A DNA stretch of 64,000 bases from Pseudoalteromonas sp. T1lg48. Its GTDB lineage: Bacteria; Pseudomonadota; Gammaproteobacteria; Enterobacterales; Alteromonadaceae. Numbering within the stretch: position 1 is the first letter of the stretch; every line of letters starts with the position of its first letter. Shown piece after piece: positions 47,767 through 57,353 of this stretch. A model generated the notes under the pieces. That model saw only the letters and a program-made list of their open reading frames with translations, had not been told where the DNA came from and searched no databases. Where the stretch lies: contig NZ_PQCC01000022.1 in NCBI RefSeq assembly GCF_002964785.1, forward strand, positions 220,619-284,618, read 5' to 3'. Position numbers and translations under genes: made by a program.

Positions 47767-48756
47767 TTAGTCTCCAATGCCTGGTAGCGAGCCTACCAGG
47801 GCCTTTAATTCGGGTTGAGCAAGAACGCGCTTCACTTTAGTGGCATAGTTGGGATCGGTGGCATAACCGGCCGCACTGATGGCATCGATAAAGGCGGCGG
47901 GCTTATCGGCCACCGCCAGCGCCTGTTGATATCTGGGATTGCTTTGTAAAAACGAAACAAAGTCGTCAAAACTTTGTTGCAAGGAGCCATACATGCGAAA
48001 CGGCTCATTGCGCTTCACCGCGACGCCTTGCTCGTACTCCACCGTGGTTTTAGAGATGCTGGCCCCTTGCCAGTCACGGTGGGCCTTGATGTTAAAGAGG
48101 TTATTGGAACTCTCGCCGTTAGCTGATTGAATGATGTGCTTACCCCAACCGGTTTCCAAAGCCGCCTGGGCCACCATTACCCCGGGATGTACGCCAATTT
48201 TTGCCGCCGCCTGGCGGGCAAATTGCCACACGCCCTCGATAAAGTCCTGTGCCCCCTGGAAGTTTGGCGTCTCTGTCGTAGCTTCGGCTGTGGTCTTGGT
48301 CTTTACCTCGGCCTCAACCTTGGGATTGGCGGGTTCTGCCTGCACCTGAGTGTCTGCGCCTTTAACCGAGCGAGCACTTGCCATCTGCGGCATACGCAGT
48401 ATCTCGGCGGGAACATATTTGCCCTGCTCTGGCGACAGCTGCTGCACTATGATGTCCGCCAAGCCTAAGGAACCGTTTTTCGACAGCTCGCTGGATAACT
48501 GCTGGTCGTGCATGTCCTGAAAATATTTGACGCTGCTGGCATTAAAGGGACTGTTTTCATCCTCAAAGGCGGCATTGGCCTGACGCATGCTTTTTAACAG
48601 CATTTGCGTAAAGATTGACTCAAACTGTTGCGCCGCCTGCTTCAGTGCCGCGCGCTCACCCTCACTGCCTTTAGGCTGCTTGAGGGCATCCTGACGCAGC
48701 CTGTCCAGACTGGTTAGGTCAAATACACTTTGCTGTTGTAGTTGATTGGCATCCAT
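47767..48756 (-). CDS. flgJ: Rod cap/peptidoglycan hydrolase FlgJ
   Basis: This 329-residue protein has an N-terminal rod-binding domain (AAQQFESIFTQMLLKSMRQANAAF), a linker rich in Glu, Lys and Thr, and a C-terminal glucosaminidase domain (GVHPGVMVAQAALETGWGKHIIQ, SSNNLFNIKAHRDWQG). It digests peptidoglycan so the rod can pass. It is the first gene of flgJKL, with a sigma-54 promoter 48 bases upstream. Confidence 0.95.
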   Translation of the reverse strand: MDANQLQQQSVFDLTSLDRLRQDALKQPKGSEGERAALKQAAQQFESIFTQMLLKSMRQANAAFEDENSPFNASSVKYFQDMHDQQLSSELSKNGSLGLADIIVQQLSPEQGKYVPAEILRMPQMASARSVKGADTQVQAEPANPKVEAEVKTKTTAEATTETPNFQGAQDFIEGVWQFARQAAAKIGVHPGVMVAQAALETGWGKHIIQSANGESSNNLFNIKAHRDWQGASISKTTVEYEQGVAVKRNEPFRMYGSLQQSFDDFVSFLQSNPRYQQALAVADKPAAFIDAISAAGYATDPNYATKVKRVLAQPELKALVGSLPGIGD

Positions 48757-48803
48757 TGTGCTGACGAGATTAAAACCATGTGAGCAATTAATGCTGCTGA
48801 CTA

Positions 48804-48820
48804 TGCAATTTGTATACCAA
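48804..48820 (-). promoter_or_regulatory. Predicted sigma-54 promoter upstream of flgJ
   Basis: The minus strand reads TTGGTATACAAATTGCA, with GG and GC 12 bases apart. It lies between the flgI terminator and flgJ. Confidence 0.75.
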
Positions 48821-48828
48821 CAGCCATT

Positions 48829-48857
48829 AAAAAGCCCGCAATAACGGCGGGCTTTTT
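48829..48857 (-). terminator. Rho-independent terminator after flgI
   Basis: The plus strand reads AAAAAGCCCGC-N6-GCGGGCTTTTT, with A and T runs at both ends. On the minus strand it ends the flgFGHI operon. Confidence 0.88.
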
Positions 48858-48881
48858 AATCAGTAGATCAATTACCTGGAA

Positions 48882-49976
48882 TTAAATCACCACCAACTGA
48901 CCATTAATGGCGCCGGCTTCTTTAAGCGCCTCTAAAATCGCCATTAGATCGCCAGGAGCCGCGCCCACCTCATTTATGGCTCGCACCAGGTCATCCAGGC
49001 TCACGCCGGGGTCGAATACAAAGGCGCGCGAGTCGTCTTGCTGAACATCGATAATGCTTTGATTGGTAACCACGGTCTGACCGCCAGCCAGGGCATTGGG
49101 CTGCGACACCTGGGCATTCTCGGCGATGGTCACGGTAAGACCACCATGGGTAATGGCCGCCGGCTGCAACTTGACGTTTTTGCCTATCACTATGGTGCCG
49201 GTGCGCGAATTGACTATGATTTTCGCGGCATTGTCGGCGGGCTCAAACTCGAGGTTTTCCAAGGTGGATAAATAGGCAACCCGTTGCGCCATGTCCCGCG
49301 GCGCTAACACCCGCACCGAGGCGGCATCCATGGCCGTGGCGGTATCATCACCGAGCAAATTATTAATGGTATCGGACAGGCGTTTTGCGGTGGTGAAATC
49401 CGGGCGATTGAGGTTAAAGGTAATAAAGTCGCCTTGTGCAAAGGGGCTGGGTATGGCCCGCTCCACCGTGGCGCCATTGGCAATGCGTCCCACCGTTGGG
49501 GTATTGATCACTACCTGGCTGCCATCTAGGCCCTCGGCGCCGAGACCACCGACGACCAGGCTGCCCTGCGCCAGGGCATACACATTCCCGTCGATACCCT
49601 TTAAGAAGGTTTGCAACAGGGTACCGCCACGCAGGCTTTTAGCGCTGCCGATGGAAGACACGGTTACATCCATGGTTTGCCCCGGCTTCATAAAGGCCGG
49701 CATATCCGCATGCACGGCAACGGCGGCAACGTTTTTAATCTTGGGCTGCAAATTGGCCGGCAAAGTAATGCCGAAACTATTGAGCATGGCCTTAAAACTT
49801 TGCTGGGTATAGCGGTTCTTCTCACCGGTGCCGGGAAGACCCACCACCAGACCATAACCCACCAATTGGTTGCTTCGTACGCCCTCGACCATGGCCACAT
49901 CCTTGATGCGCTCGGCCTGAGCCGGCAGGCTTGCCAAAGTTACGAGTGTGGCGATGATGACGCTAAACCATTGCAT
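48882..49976 (-). CDS. flgI: Flagellar P-ring protein FlgI
   Basis: This 364-residue protein has a signal peptide ([21 protein letters not shown]) and mature start [30 protein letters not shown]. It forms the periplasmic P-ring. The start is ATG 49976, with AAGGAG seven bases upstream; longer frames reach back into flgH. It is last in the flgFGHI operon. Confidence 0.96.
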   Translation of the reverse strand: MQWFSVIIATLVTLASLPAQAERIKDVAMVEGVRSNQLVGYGLVVGLPGTGEKNRYTQQSFKAMLNSFGITLPANLQPKIKNVAAVAVHADMPAFMKPGQTMDVTVSSIGSAKSLRGGTLLQTFLKGIDGNVYALAQGSLVVGGLGAEGLDGSQVVINTPTVGRIANGATVERAIPSPFAQGDFITFNLNRPDFTTAKRLSDTINNLLGDDTATAMDAASVRVLAPRDMAQRVAYLSTLENLEFEPADNAAKIIVNSRTGTIVIGKNVKLQPAAITHGGLTVTIAENAQVSQPNALAGGQTVVTNQSIIDVQQDDSRAFVFDPGVSLDDLVRAINEVGAAPGDLMAILEALKEAGAINGQLVVI

Positions 49977-49987
49977 ATTGATACTCC

Positions 49988-50683
49988 TTAAAACGGAAAG
50001 AACGAGCCCATAAAGAAGCGCGACAGCCAACCGGCACTTTGCGCTTCCTGCATGTCGCCCTTACCCGAATACTGAATGCGGGCATTGGCAATGCGGCTGC
50101 TTTCCACCGTATTTTGGGCGCTGACATCGGTCGGGCGCACTATGCCCTCTAGGCGAATAAACTCCTGACCGGTGTTTAAGGTGAGCCATTTTTCACCGCG
50201 GATCACCAGATTGCCGTTGGGCAACACCCGCATCACGTTAACCGAGATATTGCCGGCTAAGCTGTTCGATTGATTCGACTTGGCATCGCCGGTAAAGGCT
50301 GCGTTGGATTTTACTCCCAGCTCTATGCTGTCGCCGCCGATATTCACCGGGTTGCCACCAAGACCAATAACCGGGTCCAGACCCACTTCGGTTTCCTTAT
50401 CGGTTTCGGTTTTCGCCGTTTTTGACGCCTGGGTCGACTCGCGCAGCACCACGGTAATGATGTCACCGGTACGCAATGCCTTTTGATCCGCATACAGATC
50501 ATTGGCCAACACAGGGTTAAACAAGCCCCCATTATTGTTGATGTTTTGCGGCGCCTGCTGCGGATACATGGGGGCGTAATAGGGATCATCCGCTACCACG
50601 GTGGCATTTTGCGTCGTTTCGCAACCGCTTAATGCCAGGGTAGCCGACACACCGGCCGCCAACCATAAAGACCTAGTCATCAT
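49988..50683 (-). CDS. flgH: Flagellar L-ring lipoprotein FlgH
   Basis: This 231-residue protein has a lipoprotein signal ending [10 protein letters not shown] (lipid Cys near residue 21), [26 protein letters not shown]-like middle and [37 protein letters not shown]. It is the outer-membrane bushing for the rod. It lies 9 bases after flgG and 11 before flgI. Confidence 0.96.
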   Translation of the reverse strand: MMTRSLWLAAGVSATLALSGCETTQNATVVADDPYYAPMYPQQAPQNINNNGGLFNPVLANDLYADQKALRTGDIITVVLRESTQASKTAKTETDKETEVGLDPVIGLGGNPVNIGGDSIELGVKSNAAFTGDAKSNQSNSLAGNISVNVMRVLPNGNLVIRGEKWLTLNTGQEFIRLEGIVRPTDVSAQNTVESSRIANARIQYSGKGDMQEAQSAGWLSRFFMGSFFPF

Positions 50684-50692
50684 AATGCTGCC

Positions 50693-51481
50693 TTAGAGTT
50701 GCTGGTTAATGTAGCTCAACATCTGGTCCACGGACGAAATCACCTTGGAGTTCATCTCATACACGCGCTGGGTTTCAATCAGGTTCACCAGCTCCTCGGT
50801 GACATTCACGTTAGAGGTTTCCAGTGCCCCTTGAACTATGATGCCAAGGCCATCGACACCCGGGTTACCCTGCACCGGCGCGCCACTGACGGCGGTTTCG
50901 GTATAGAGGTTTTGACCCATGGGTTCCAAACCGGATGGGTTGATAAAGTCACTGATCACCAGCTGGCCGATCACCACGTTATCCGCCTGACCGGCAATGC
51001 GCACCGAGACCTCACCGTCTTGCGAGATGGTCAGTGATTGAGCATCGTCGGGCACATTCATTTCCGGTTGCACCGGGAAGCCGGCACCACTGGTGACGAT
51101 ACGGCCGTCTTCATCCGTGGTGAATTGGCCGTTACGGCTGTAGGCAATATTGCCATCGGGCAGTAATACCTCGAAAAAACCCTGGCCCTGGATCATCCAG
51201 TCCATGGAGTTTTCGGTGCTCAGCATATTACCCTGAGAAAAGTTCTTTTGGTTTGCTACCACCTTGGCACCGGCGCCAAGCATCAGGCCCGAAGGCATTT
51301 CCGTGTCCTGGGACGAACGCCCGCCCGGTTGATTAATATTCTGATAGAGCAGGTCTTCAAAAATGGCGCGGCTCTTTTTGTATCCCACCGTACTCGCGTT
51401 GGCGAGGTTGTTGGAAATCACCGAAATATCGGTTTGTTGGGCATCAAGCCCGGTTTTACTGATCCACAATGCTGGGTTCAT
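50693..51481 (-). CDS. flgG: Distal rod protein FlgG
   Basis: This 262-residue protein has the rod/hook-family N-terminus (LWISKTGLDAQQTDISVISNNLANASTVGYKKSRAIFEDL) and C-terminus (LETSNVNVTEELVNLIETQRVYEMNSKVISSVDQML). It has the usual FlgG length. It lies between flgF and flgH in one operon. Confidence 0.96.
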   Translation of the reverse strand: MNPALWISKTGLDAQQTDISVISNNLANASTVGYKKSRAIFEDLLYQNINQPGGRSSQDTEMPSGLMLGAGAKVVANQKNFSQGNMLSTENSMDWMIQGQGFFEVLLPDGNIAYSRNGQFTTDEDGRIVTSGAGFPVQPEMNVPDDAQSLTISQDGEVSVRIAGQADNVVIGQLVISDFINPSGLEPMGQNLYTETAVSGAPVQGNPGVDGLGIIVQGALETSNVNVTEELVNLIETQRVYEMNSKVISSVDQMLSYINQQL

Positions 51482-51502
51482 ATTATTAACTCCTCGCTAA
51501 GG

Positions 51503-52246
51503 CTAAACGATGCGCAGCAATGATTCGGCGCGCTGATCATTTTCTTCGGCGGTTTTCATTAGCTTGACTTGTAATTCGAATTGGCGTTGATGGCTGATCA
51601 TGTCCACCATTTCATGGACCGGATTGACGTTGGATGTTTCCAACGCTCCGGGGATAATGGAAACCTCGGCGGAAACGTCAATGTTTTGACCTTCGCGGGC
51701 ACGAAACAGGCCATCATTGCCTTTTTCGACCTGGCGACCGCTGGCCTGCACTATTTTCAGCCTGTCCACTTCCTCTAGAAAGTTGGCCGGCGCGCCCTGG
51801 GGGCGAACCTGTATGGTGCCATCCTTACTAAAGCTGACTTTTTCTATGGGTAGAGGCAGAATAATCGGGCCGCCCTCGCCCACCACCTGGCGACCTTCAC
51901 GGTCCACCAGCAGGCCTTCTTGAGTAACGCTCAGCGAGCCGGCCTTGGTGTAGGCCTCATTACCGGCATCATCGAGTACAGTCAACCAGCCCTGCTCGCT
52001 CATGGCGATATCCAGATCGCGTCCGGTAGCGGAAATGCCGCCGGCACTGGTGTTGGTTCCTGCACGCTCCTGCAAGGCGAAGACCCGGGTCGGCAAACCT
52101 TCACCAAAGGCCTGCATTGACCGCGCTTGAGCAATATCGGCTTTAAACCCCGTGGTATTGGCATTGGCCAGGTTATTACTCTTAACCGCCATACCCAACA
52201 GGCTTTGTTTGGCGCCGGAAGTTGCTATATACAGCATTTTATCCAT
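51503..52246 (-). CDS. flgF: Proximal rod protein FlgF
   Basis: This 247-residue rod protein starts MDKMLYIATSGAKQSLLGMAVKSNNLANANTTGFKAD and ends with the family helix GALETSNVNPVHEMVDMISHQRQFELQVKLMK. The start is ATG 52246, with GGGAG seven bases upstream; a longer frame overlaps the promoter and is rejected. It is the first gene of flgFGHI. Confidence 0.95.
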   Translation of the reverse strand: MDKMLYIATSGAKQSLLGMAVKSNNLANANTTGFKADIAQARSMQAFGEGLPTRVFALQERAGTNTSAGGISATGRDLDIAMSEQGWLTVLDDAGNEAYTKAGSLSVTQEGLLVDREGRQVVGEGGPIILPLPIEKVSFSKDGTIQVRPQGAPANFLEEVDRLKIVQASGRQVEKGNDGLFRAREGQNIDVSAEVSIIPGALETSNVNPVHEMVDMISHQRQFELQVKLMKTAEENDQRAESLLRIV

Positions 52247-52282
52247 TGGCTTGCTCCCACAATTCTTAACTAGAGTAGGAAA

Positions 52283-52299
52283 AGCAAGATTAATACCAA
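52283..52299 (-). promoter_or_regulatory. Predicted sigma-54 promoter upstream of flgF
   Basis: The minus strand reads TTGGTATTAATCTTGCT, with GG and GC 12 bases apart and a perfect TTGCT. It lies in the flgE-flgF gap, 37 bases before the flgF ATG. Confidence 0.78.
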
Positions 52300-52321
52300 C
52301 AATGACGACAAAATAAGGACA

Positions 52322-52348
52322 CAAAAAAGGCCACGTAAACGTGGCCTT
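52322..52348 (-). terminator. Rho-independent terminator after flgE
   Basis: The minus-strand stem AAGGCCACG / CGTGGCCTT with a 4-base loop is followed by TTTT. It lies about 20 bases after the flgE stop and separates flgBCDE from flgFGHI. Confidence 0.88.
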
Positions 52349-52365
52349 AATAATCTCAACTATCC

Positions 52366-53727
52366 TTAACGGATCTGCAGGATATTCTGCTGCAATGTTG
52401 AGTTCACTTCCAGCGCCCGCGAGTTGGCCTGGAAGTTACGCTGTGCGGTGATCAGGTCCACCAACTCATTGGTCAGGTTAGTGTTTGACTGCTCGAGCGC
52501 CGAGGAGTTAATGGTGCCCAGTGTGCCCGTGCCCGGCTCACCGGCGATCGGCTCACCGGATTCAATACTTTCTTTCCAGCCGGTGTTGCCCACCTGCTGC
52601 AAACCCTGTGAGTTCGGGAAGCGCACCATGGCGACCTGACCCAGGAAAGTGGAGTCGCCATTACTGTACGACGCCACAACCTTGCCGTCGGTGCCAATAT
52701 CGATGCCCGCAAGACGACCTACGGTTGAGCCATCTTGTTCCAGGGCTTTAACCTCAAAACGGCTGGCATACTGAGTCGGCACTTTGTTGGCGGTATTACC
52801 TTCATCGCGCCAGTTCAGCTCCACGCCCGAATCCGGGAAGGTGGCGCCATTATCTAACAGGGTCGACAAACCGGTGCCCGGTCCCGCCGGCAGTGTAACC
52901 TCATCAAAGGTGCTTGGAGTCACATTCGGGTTGCCATTGGTGGTCGCCGGCAGACCGCTGGAATCAAAGCCAAATTCAACCAAAGGCGTAAATGGCGAGG
53001 CTGGCTGCTCGGCCCCCGTGCCCGGGTCAATGACCTTGCCATCCATAGTGGCGTAGACTTCCCACTCGTTAGGCGCCGTGGCCGGATCTTTTTTCACGAA
53101 AAAATACTGCAGAATATGCGGCTCACCCAGTGAGTCATACACAGTTGTCGAAGTCGATGAGTTATAGGTGGCGCGATCGGTCGGCTCAAATACCAGGCCT
53201 GGGGCATCGGCGGTGGCATCCAGGTTAAAGGATGAATACACGTTTTGCGTGGCGCGCGGTGAACCGGATGCATCGGGGATCTGGATCGGGTTAGCGGTGC
53301 TTAGGCTAACCGATGAGGTATCGCCTGAACTGGGGTCAACCGGGAAGCTTTGCAAGAAGTTACCCTTGGCATCGACCATAAAGTTATCGTCGTTGAGCTT
53401 AAAGGCACCGGCACGGGTATAGGTCATGTCTTGCGACGCCAGGCTGTCGGTCATGGCAAAGTAGCCGTCACCGGTGATCGCCAAATCCAGGGCGTTATTG
53501 GTAAATTTAAGTGAGCCCTGGTGGAACTGCTGCGCCACCATGGTGGTTTGCACACCGTCACCGCTTTTGGTTTTACCGGCACTGAATACCGAAGCCGCAT
53601 ACACATCGGCAAATTCGGCACGAGACTCTTTAAAGCCCGTGGTATTGACGTTGGCAATGTTGTTCGCGGTAACGTCCAAGTCTTTCTGGGCTGCAGCAAG
53701 CCCGGTTAATGCGATATTGAAACTCAT
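52366..53727 (-). CDS. flgE: Flagellar hook protein FlgE
   Basis: This 453-residue hook subunit has the N-terminus SFNIALTGLAAAQKDLDVTANNIANVNTTGFKESR and C-terminus LEQSNTNLTNELVDLITAQRNFQANSRALEVNSTLQQNIL. GAGGTGG precedes the ATG. It is the last gene of flgBCDE, 38 bases after flgD, and ends at a terminator. Confidence 0.96.
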   Translation of the reverse strand: MSFNIALTGLAAAQKDLDVTANNIANVNTTGFKESRAEFADVYAASVFSAGKTKSGDGVQTTMVAQQFHQGSLKFTNNALDLAITGDGYFAMTDSLASQDMTYTRAGAFKLNDDNFMVDAKGNFLQSFPVDPSSGDTSSVSLSTANPIQIPDASGSPRATQNVYSSFNLDATADAPGLVFEPTDRATYNSSTSTTVYDSLGEPHILQYFFVKKDPATAPNEWEVYATMDGKVIDPGTGAEQPASPFTPLVEFGFDSSGLPATTNGNPNVTPSTFDEVTLPAGPGTGLSTLLDNGATFPDSGVELNWRDEGNTANKVPTQYASRFEVKALEQDGSTVGRLAGIDIGTDGKVVASYSNGDSTFLGQVAMVRFPNSQGLQQVGNTGWKESIESGEPIAGEPGTGTLGTINSSALEQSNTNLTNELVDLITAQRNFQANSRALEVNSTLQQNILQIR

Positions 53728-53765
53728 GTTCCACCTCTTCGATTAGTGCCAAACGGCGCAAGCTA

Positions 53766-54443
53766 TTACACAGAAATTTCCGCTACCTCGGATAGTCGCA
53801 CCGCGCCCTCTTTGGTATTGACGATAATTCCATTTGCGCCATTGATATTGACGCTCTCGATATTCTTAAAGGTTGCCAGGGGCAAGGCGTTAAATTCGCC
53901 ATTGATGCTGCCCTCGGCGACAATTTGATACTCGCCCGGCGGGAACGGCTGACCATCGGCATCAAGGCCGTCCCACTCAAAGCGGATAGCACCGGCGCTT
54001 TGGGCACCGAGATCAACGGTATCTATGATTTGTCCGCTGCTATCTTTAATGGTCAGGGTCAGGTTATCCACCGTCTCCGGTGCCAATACCGTGCCCTTAC
54101 TCACTTCACCGCTGTTAAGCTCTATGGTGTCCGACTCCAACAGTGCCTTCTTCCCTACCAAAGTGGACGCCTGCAAGGCGGAGTTAGAGGTCATGGATGC
54201 CGCCAAGGACGAAAAGTTTTCGTTAAGCTTGGAGATCCCTTCGGCCATGGTGAAGCTGGTCATCTGCGCAATCATCTGGTCGTTGTCCGCCGGTTTACTC
54301 GGGTCCTGATAAGACAATTGCTGAGTCAGCAAGCTGAAAAAATCTTCTTGCGTTAACTCATCATTTTTTTCCTCTGTCTTGGGCTGGTTGTCGTTCCAAT
54401 ATAACGAGCCTAATCCCGAGGTTGATTGCACATTATTGCTCAT
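53766..54443 (-). CDS. flgD: Hook assembly scaffold FlgD
   Basis: This 225-residue protein has the FlgD N-terminal segment (LTQEDFFSLLTQQLSYQDPSKPADNDQMIAQM) and a C-terminal FlgD Ig/tudor-like domain (IRFEWDGLDADGQPFPPGEYQI). It caps the growing hook. It lies 14 bases after flgC. Confidence 0.95.
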   Translation of the reverse strand: MSNNVQSTSGLGSLYWNDNQPKTEEKNDELTQEDFFSLLTQQLSYQDPSKPADNDQMIAQMTSFTMAEGISKLNENFSSLAASMTSNSALQASTLVGKKALLESDTIELNSGEVSKGTVLAPETVDNLTLTIKDSSGQIIDTVDLGAQSAGAIRFEWDGLDADGQPFPPGEYQIVAEGSINGEFNALPLATFKNIESVNINGANGIIVNTKEGAVRLSEVAEISV

Positions 54444-54457
54444 GCTCTATCCTCAAT

Positions 54458-54880
54458 TTACCCGCGACCAAGCTGCAATGTTTTGGTGAGCATTTGCTTG
54501 GCTGAATCGGCGATTTGCACATTGGTCTGATAGGAGCGCGAGGCAGAAATCATATTGGCCATCTCTTCCACCACATTGACATTGGGTTTGTAGATATAGC
54601 CTTTATCATCCGCCATGGGGTGATTGGGGTTGTACTCGACTTGCAATGGCTTATCGCTTTGCACCACGCCCAAGACCTTCACGCCTACAGACTCACCATG
54701 CTCTTTGCCCAGGGCTTGCTGCAATTGCGCGGCAAACACGGGCTGGCGAGCACGGTAGGTTTGTTCCACAGAGGAGCTCACCGAGTTGGCATTTGCAAGG
54801 TTACTGGCGGTGGTGTTTAGGCGCACGTTCTGTGCACTCATCGCCGAGCCGGCAACATCAAAAACGTTAAATAAACTCAT
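54458..54880 (-). CDS. flgC: Proximal rod protein FlgC
   Basis: This 140-residue protein has the N-terminus SLFNVFDVAGSAMSAQNVRLNTTASNLANANSVSSS and C-terminus VNVVEEMANMISASRSYQTNVQIADSAKQMLTKTL, typical of FlgC. It lies 2 bases after flgB. Confidence 0.96.
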   Translation of the reverse strand: MSLFNVFDVAGSAMSAQNVRLNTTASNLANANSVSSSVEQTYRARQPVFAAQLQQALGKEHGESVGVKVLGVVQSDKPLQVEYNPNHPMADDKGYIYKPNVNVVEEMANMISASRSYQTNVQIADSAKQMLTKTLQLGRG

Positions 54881-54882
54881 GG

Positions 54883-55293
54883 TTATGCTCCTTGACCGCC
54901 TAGCGCTTTCTTAAGACCTAAAATCTTGCCGGTCATAAAACTTAGGCTGGCCTGATACTCTATGGCATTCTGGGTATACAAATTCCGTTCCACCTGTACA
55001 TCAACAGAGTTCCCATCACCTGTATCTGTTTGATTTGGAACGCGAAATTTAGTTACCCCCGAGTTCATTTTTGTGCCTGCATGCAGGTGATCCGGGTGGG
55101 TGGTGGTGAGCCGGTTGCCGCTTAGCTGCCCACTTTTTGCCGCTTTTAGGGCGGTGGCAAAATCGATATCTTTGGCCTTGTATCCCGGGGTGTCTGCATT
55201 GGCAATATTCGACGCCAGGAGCTCGGCGCGTTGCGAACGTATAAGCATCGCCTGGGGGTGTATCCCAAACGCTTTATCAAAGCTGATAGCCAT
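54883..55293 (-). CDS. flgB: Proximal rod protein FlgB
   Basis: This 136-residue protein has the start MAISFDKAFGIHPQAMLIRSQRAELLASNIANADTPGYKAKDIDF and end YQASLSFMTGKILGLKKALGG. It has the usual FlgB length. It is the first gene of flgBCDE, 36 bases after its predicted promoter. Confidence 0.96.
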   Translation of the reverse strand: MAISFDKAFGIHPQAMLIRSQRAELLASNIANADTPGYKAKDIDFATALKAAKSGQLSGNRLTTTHPDHLHAGTKMNSGVTKFRVPNQTDTGDGNSVDVQVERNLYTQNAIEYQASLSFMTGKILGLKKALGGQGA

Positions 55294-55328
55294 AGCCTCT
55301 CCAAATTTTTGACTGTGGAAAGGGCTAC

Positions 55329-55345
55329 AGCAATTCTTATACCAT
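55329..55345 (-). promoter_or_regulatory. Predicted sigma-54 promoter upstream of flgB
   Basis: The minus strand reads ATGGTATAAGAATTGCT, with GG and GC 12 bases apart. It lies in the 71-bp gap between cheR and flgB. Confidence 0.72.
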
Positions 55346-55364
55346 AGATTTTAACCGTATGTTT

Positions 55365-56210
55365 TTATGTGTTTTTTTGGTAGATGATACCGGGATTGCA
55401 ACGCAGCATGGTGAAGTCGTTACTGAGCCCTGTCATGGACTCACTGGCGCCGAGCAGAAGGTAACCGCCAGGATTCAAGGCCTGGGCAAACTGAGCTATG
55501 ATCTTTGCCTTCACCTCGGGAGCGAAGTAAATCAGCACATTACGGCAAAAGATAATGTCGAACTTGCCCAGTAAGGCATAGGAGTCGAGCAGATTGAGGT
55601 GGCGAAAACTGACCATACGCTTGATGTTGTCGTTGACCCGAGCCATGCCGTTCTCGCAGTCGGTAAAAAACTTACGGCGGCGCTCGGCACTGAGCCCACG
55701 GGCCAAGGCCAGGGCGTCATACTCGCCCTTTTTACACATCTCCAGCATGCTGTTGGAGATATCGGTGCCGACGATTTGCACATTGCCGCTCAGCGCCCCG
55801 GGGCGACTTTGTTGGTATTCGGCCAGGGTCATGGCAATAGAGTACGGCTCCTGACCGGAGGAGCTGGCCGCCGACCATATCTTTAACGGTCGCGCCAGGC
55901 CTTTAAACTCGGGTAACAGCCGGTTCTTCAGTAATTCGAACGGATATTGATCGCGAAACCACAAGGTTTCGTTGGTGGTCATGGCGTCCACCACGGCGGC
56001 ACGAAGTTGCCGCTCATGCACACTTAAGGTTTTTTGCACCAGCTGCGACAGGGTGTCGACGCCAAAGCGCGTCATCAATGGAGCCAGCCGGCTTTTAACC
56101 AGATACTGTTTGCTGTCGCCGAGCACAATGCCACATTGTTGCTCTAAAAATGCACGAAACTGATTATATTCGTTAAGCGGTAAGTGCTTATTTTCCAATC
56201 TATGACTCAC
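55365..56210 (-). CDS. cheR: Chemoreceptor methyltransferase CheR
   Basis: This 281-residue S-adenosylmethionine-dependent methyltransferase has an N-terminal helical domain (CGIVLGDSKQYLVKSRLAPLM), the TTNETLWFRDQYPFELL segment, IWSAASSSGQEPYSIAM (SAM binding) and DIIFCRNVLIYFAPEVK. It methylates chemoreceptors, opposing CheB. The written start is GTG at 56210 with no clear ribosome site, so the true start may be slightly internal. It lies 35 bases after cheV. Confidence 0.94.
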   Translation of the reverse strand: MSHRLENKHLPLNEYNQFRAFLEQQCGIVLGDSKQYLVKSRLAPLMTRFGVDTLSQLVQKTLSVHERQLRAAVVDAMTTNETLWFRDQYPFELLKNRLLPEFKGLARPLKIWSAASSSGQEPYSIAMTLAEYQQSRPGALSGNVQIVGTDISNSMLEMCKKGEYDALALARGLSAERRRKFFTDCENGMARVNDNIKRMVSFRHLNLLDSYALLGKFDIIFCRNVLIYFAPEVKAKIIAQFAQALNPGGYLLLGASESMTGLSNDFTMLRCNPGIIYQKNT

Positions 56211-56245
56211 TTAGTGGTGATTAACCAGGATGGGCAACACCGACC

Positions 56246-57178
56246 TTAGTCGTTGTGCACCCATTTTTTTACCGCACTCGCCAATTCGTCAGGGTTAAAT
56301 TTAGCGATAAAGTCATCGGCGCCAACCTTCTCAATCATGGCGCGATTGAACACACCACTGAGGGAGGTATGCAATATCACATGCATGGGCGCGAGTTTGG
56401 GGTCCGCTTTTACTTCGGCGGTCAGGGTATAGCCATCCATTTCCGGCATTTCCACATCGGAGATCAACAGCGCCACTCGTTCGGTAATGGTATTTTGGCA
56501 ATCAAGCTCGGCGATTTCCTTTAAACGCACAAGCGCTTCTTTACCATTTTTAGCCAGCTCGGTTTGTACCCCGAGCGGCTCGAGCGCGCGCTTTACCTGG
56601 TTGCGCGCCACCGCAGAATCATCGGCGATAAAAACGATACGCTCGCCAATATCCCGCTGCATTTCACCGTCGTCGGCAATGCCCTGACTGACCTCTGTGT
56701 TGACGGGACTTATCTCGGCGAGGATCTTCTCTACATCGAGGATCTCAACGAGTTCCTTGTCTATCTCGGTGACGGCGGTCAAATAGGAATAACGGCCGGC
56801 TCCGGACGGCGGCGGCATGATGTTTTCCCAGTTCATGTTGACGATGCGCTCGACACCACCGACCAAAAAGCCCTGCACCGTGCGGTTGTACTCGGCGATA
56901 ATGACAAAACAATCCTGGGTATCGGTGATCGCCGGGCCGCCCACGGCCATCGACAGGTCAATGACGGAAATGGTTTGCCCGCGAATATGGGCAACGCCAC
57001 GAATATAGGGGTTACTCTTGGGCATTTTAGTCAGTGCTGGACACTGTAGTACTTCGCGTACCTTAAACACATTGATGCCGAAGCGCTGGCGTCCCTTGAG
57101 TTTAAATAACAAGAGTTCGAGGCGATTTTGACCCACCAGCTGGGTGCGTTGATTGACAGAATCTAAAATGCCAGCCAT
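56246..57178 (-). CDS. cheV: Chemotaxis coupling protein CheV
   Basis: This 310-residue protein has an N-terminal CheW domain (LELLLFKLKGRQRFGINVFKVREVL, VRGVAHIRGQTISVIDL-like) and a C-terminal receiver (FIADDSAVARNQVKRALEPLG, LLISDVEMPEMDGY). It is a phosphorylatable CheW variant. GGAGGG precedes the ATG. cheV-cheR beside flgA and flgB is the common arrangement in Vibrio and Pseudomonas relatives. Confidence 0.95.
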   Translation of the reverse strand: MAGILDSVNQRTQLVGQNRLELLLFKLKGRQRFGINVFKVREVLQCPALTKMPKSNPYIRGVAHIRGQTISVIDLSMAVGGPAITDTQDCFVIIAEYNRTVQGFLVGGVERIVNMNWENIMPPPSGAGRYSYLTAVTEIDKELVEILDVEKILAEISPVNTEVSQGIADDGEMQRDIGERIVFIADDSAVARNQVKRALEPLGVQTELAKNGKEALVRLKEIAELDCQNTITERVALLISDVEMPEMDGYTLTAEVKADPKLAPMHVILHTSLSGVFNRAMIEKVGADDFIAKFNPDELASAVKKWVHND

Positions 57179-57233
57179 CGGGGCCCTCCTAGCATTGACT
57201 AAAAACTACAGATTTGCGCGAGTATGCGCCAGA

Positions 57234-57250
57234 TAGGAACGCTTTTTGCT
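57234..57250 (+). promoter_or_regulatory. Predicted sigma-54 promoter upstream of flgA
   Basis: TAGGAACGCTTTTTGCT has GG and GC 12 bases apart, though A rather than T precedes GG. It lies in the divergent cheV-flgA gap, about 104 bases before the flgA start. Confidence 0.55.
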
Positions 57251-57353
57251 TCGAGCTAACCAAGTCAGCATAATTACGTTTGCGCGTCTGCTATTTGACG
57301 CTTCGTAGTTATACCCTGTTTTGTGCAATAAGCATAGTCGAAAGGCCCTCAGT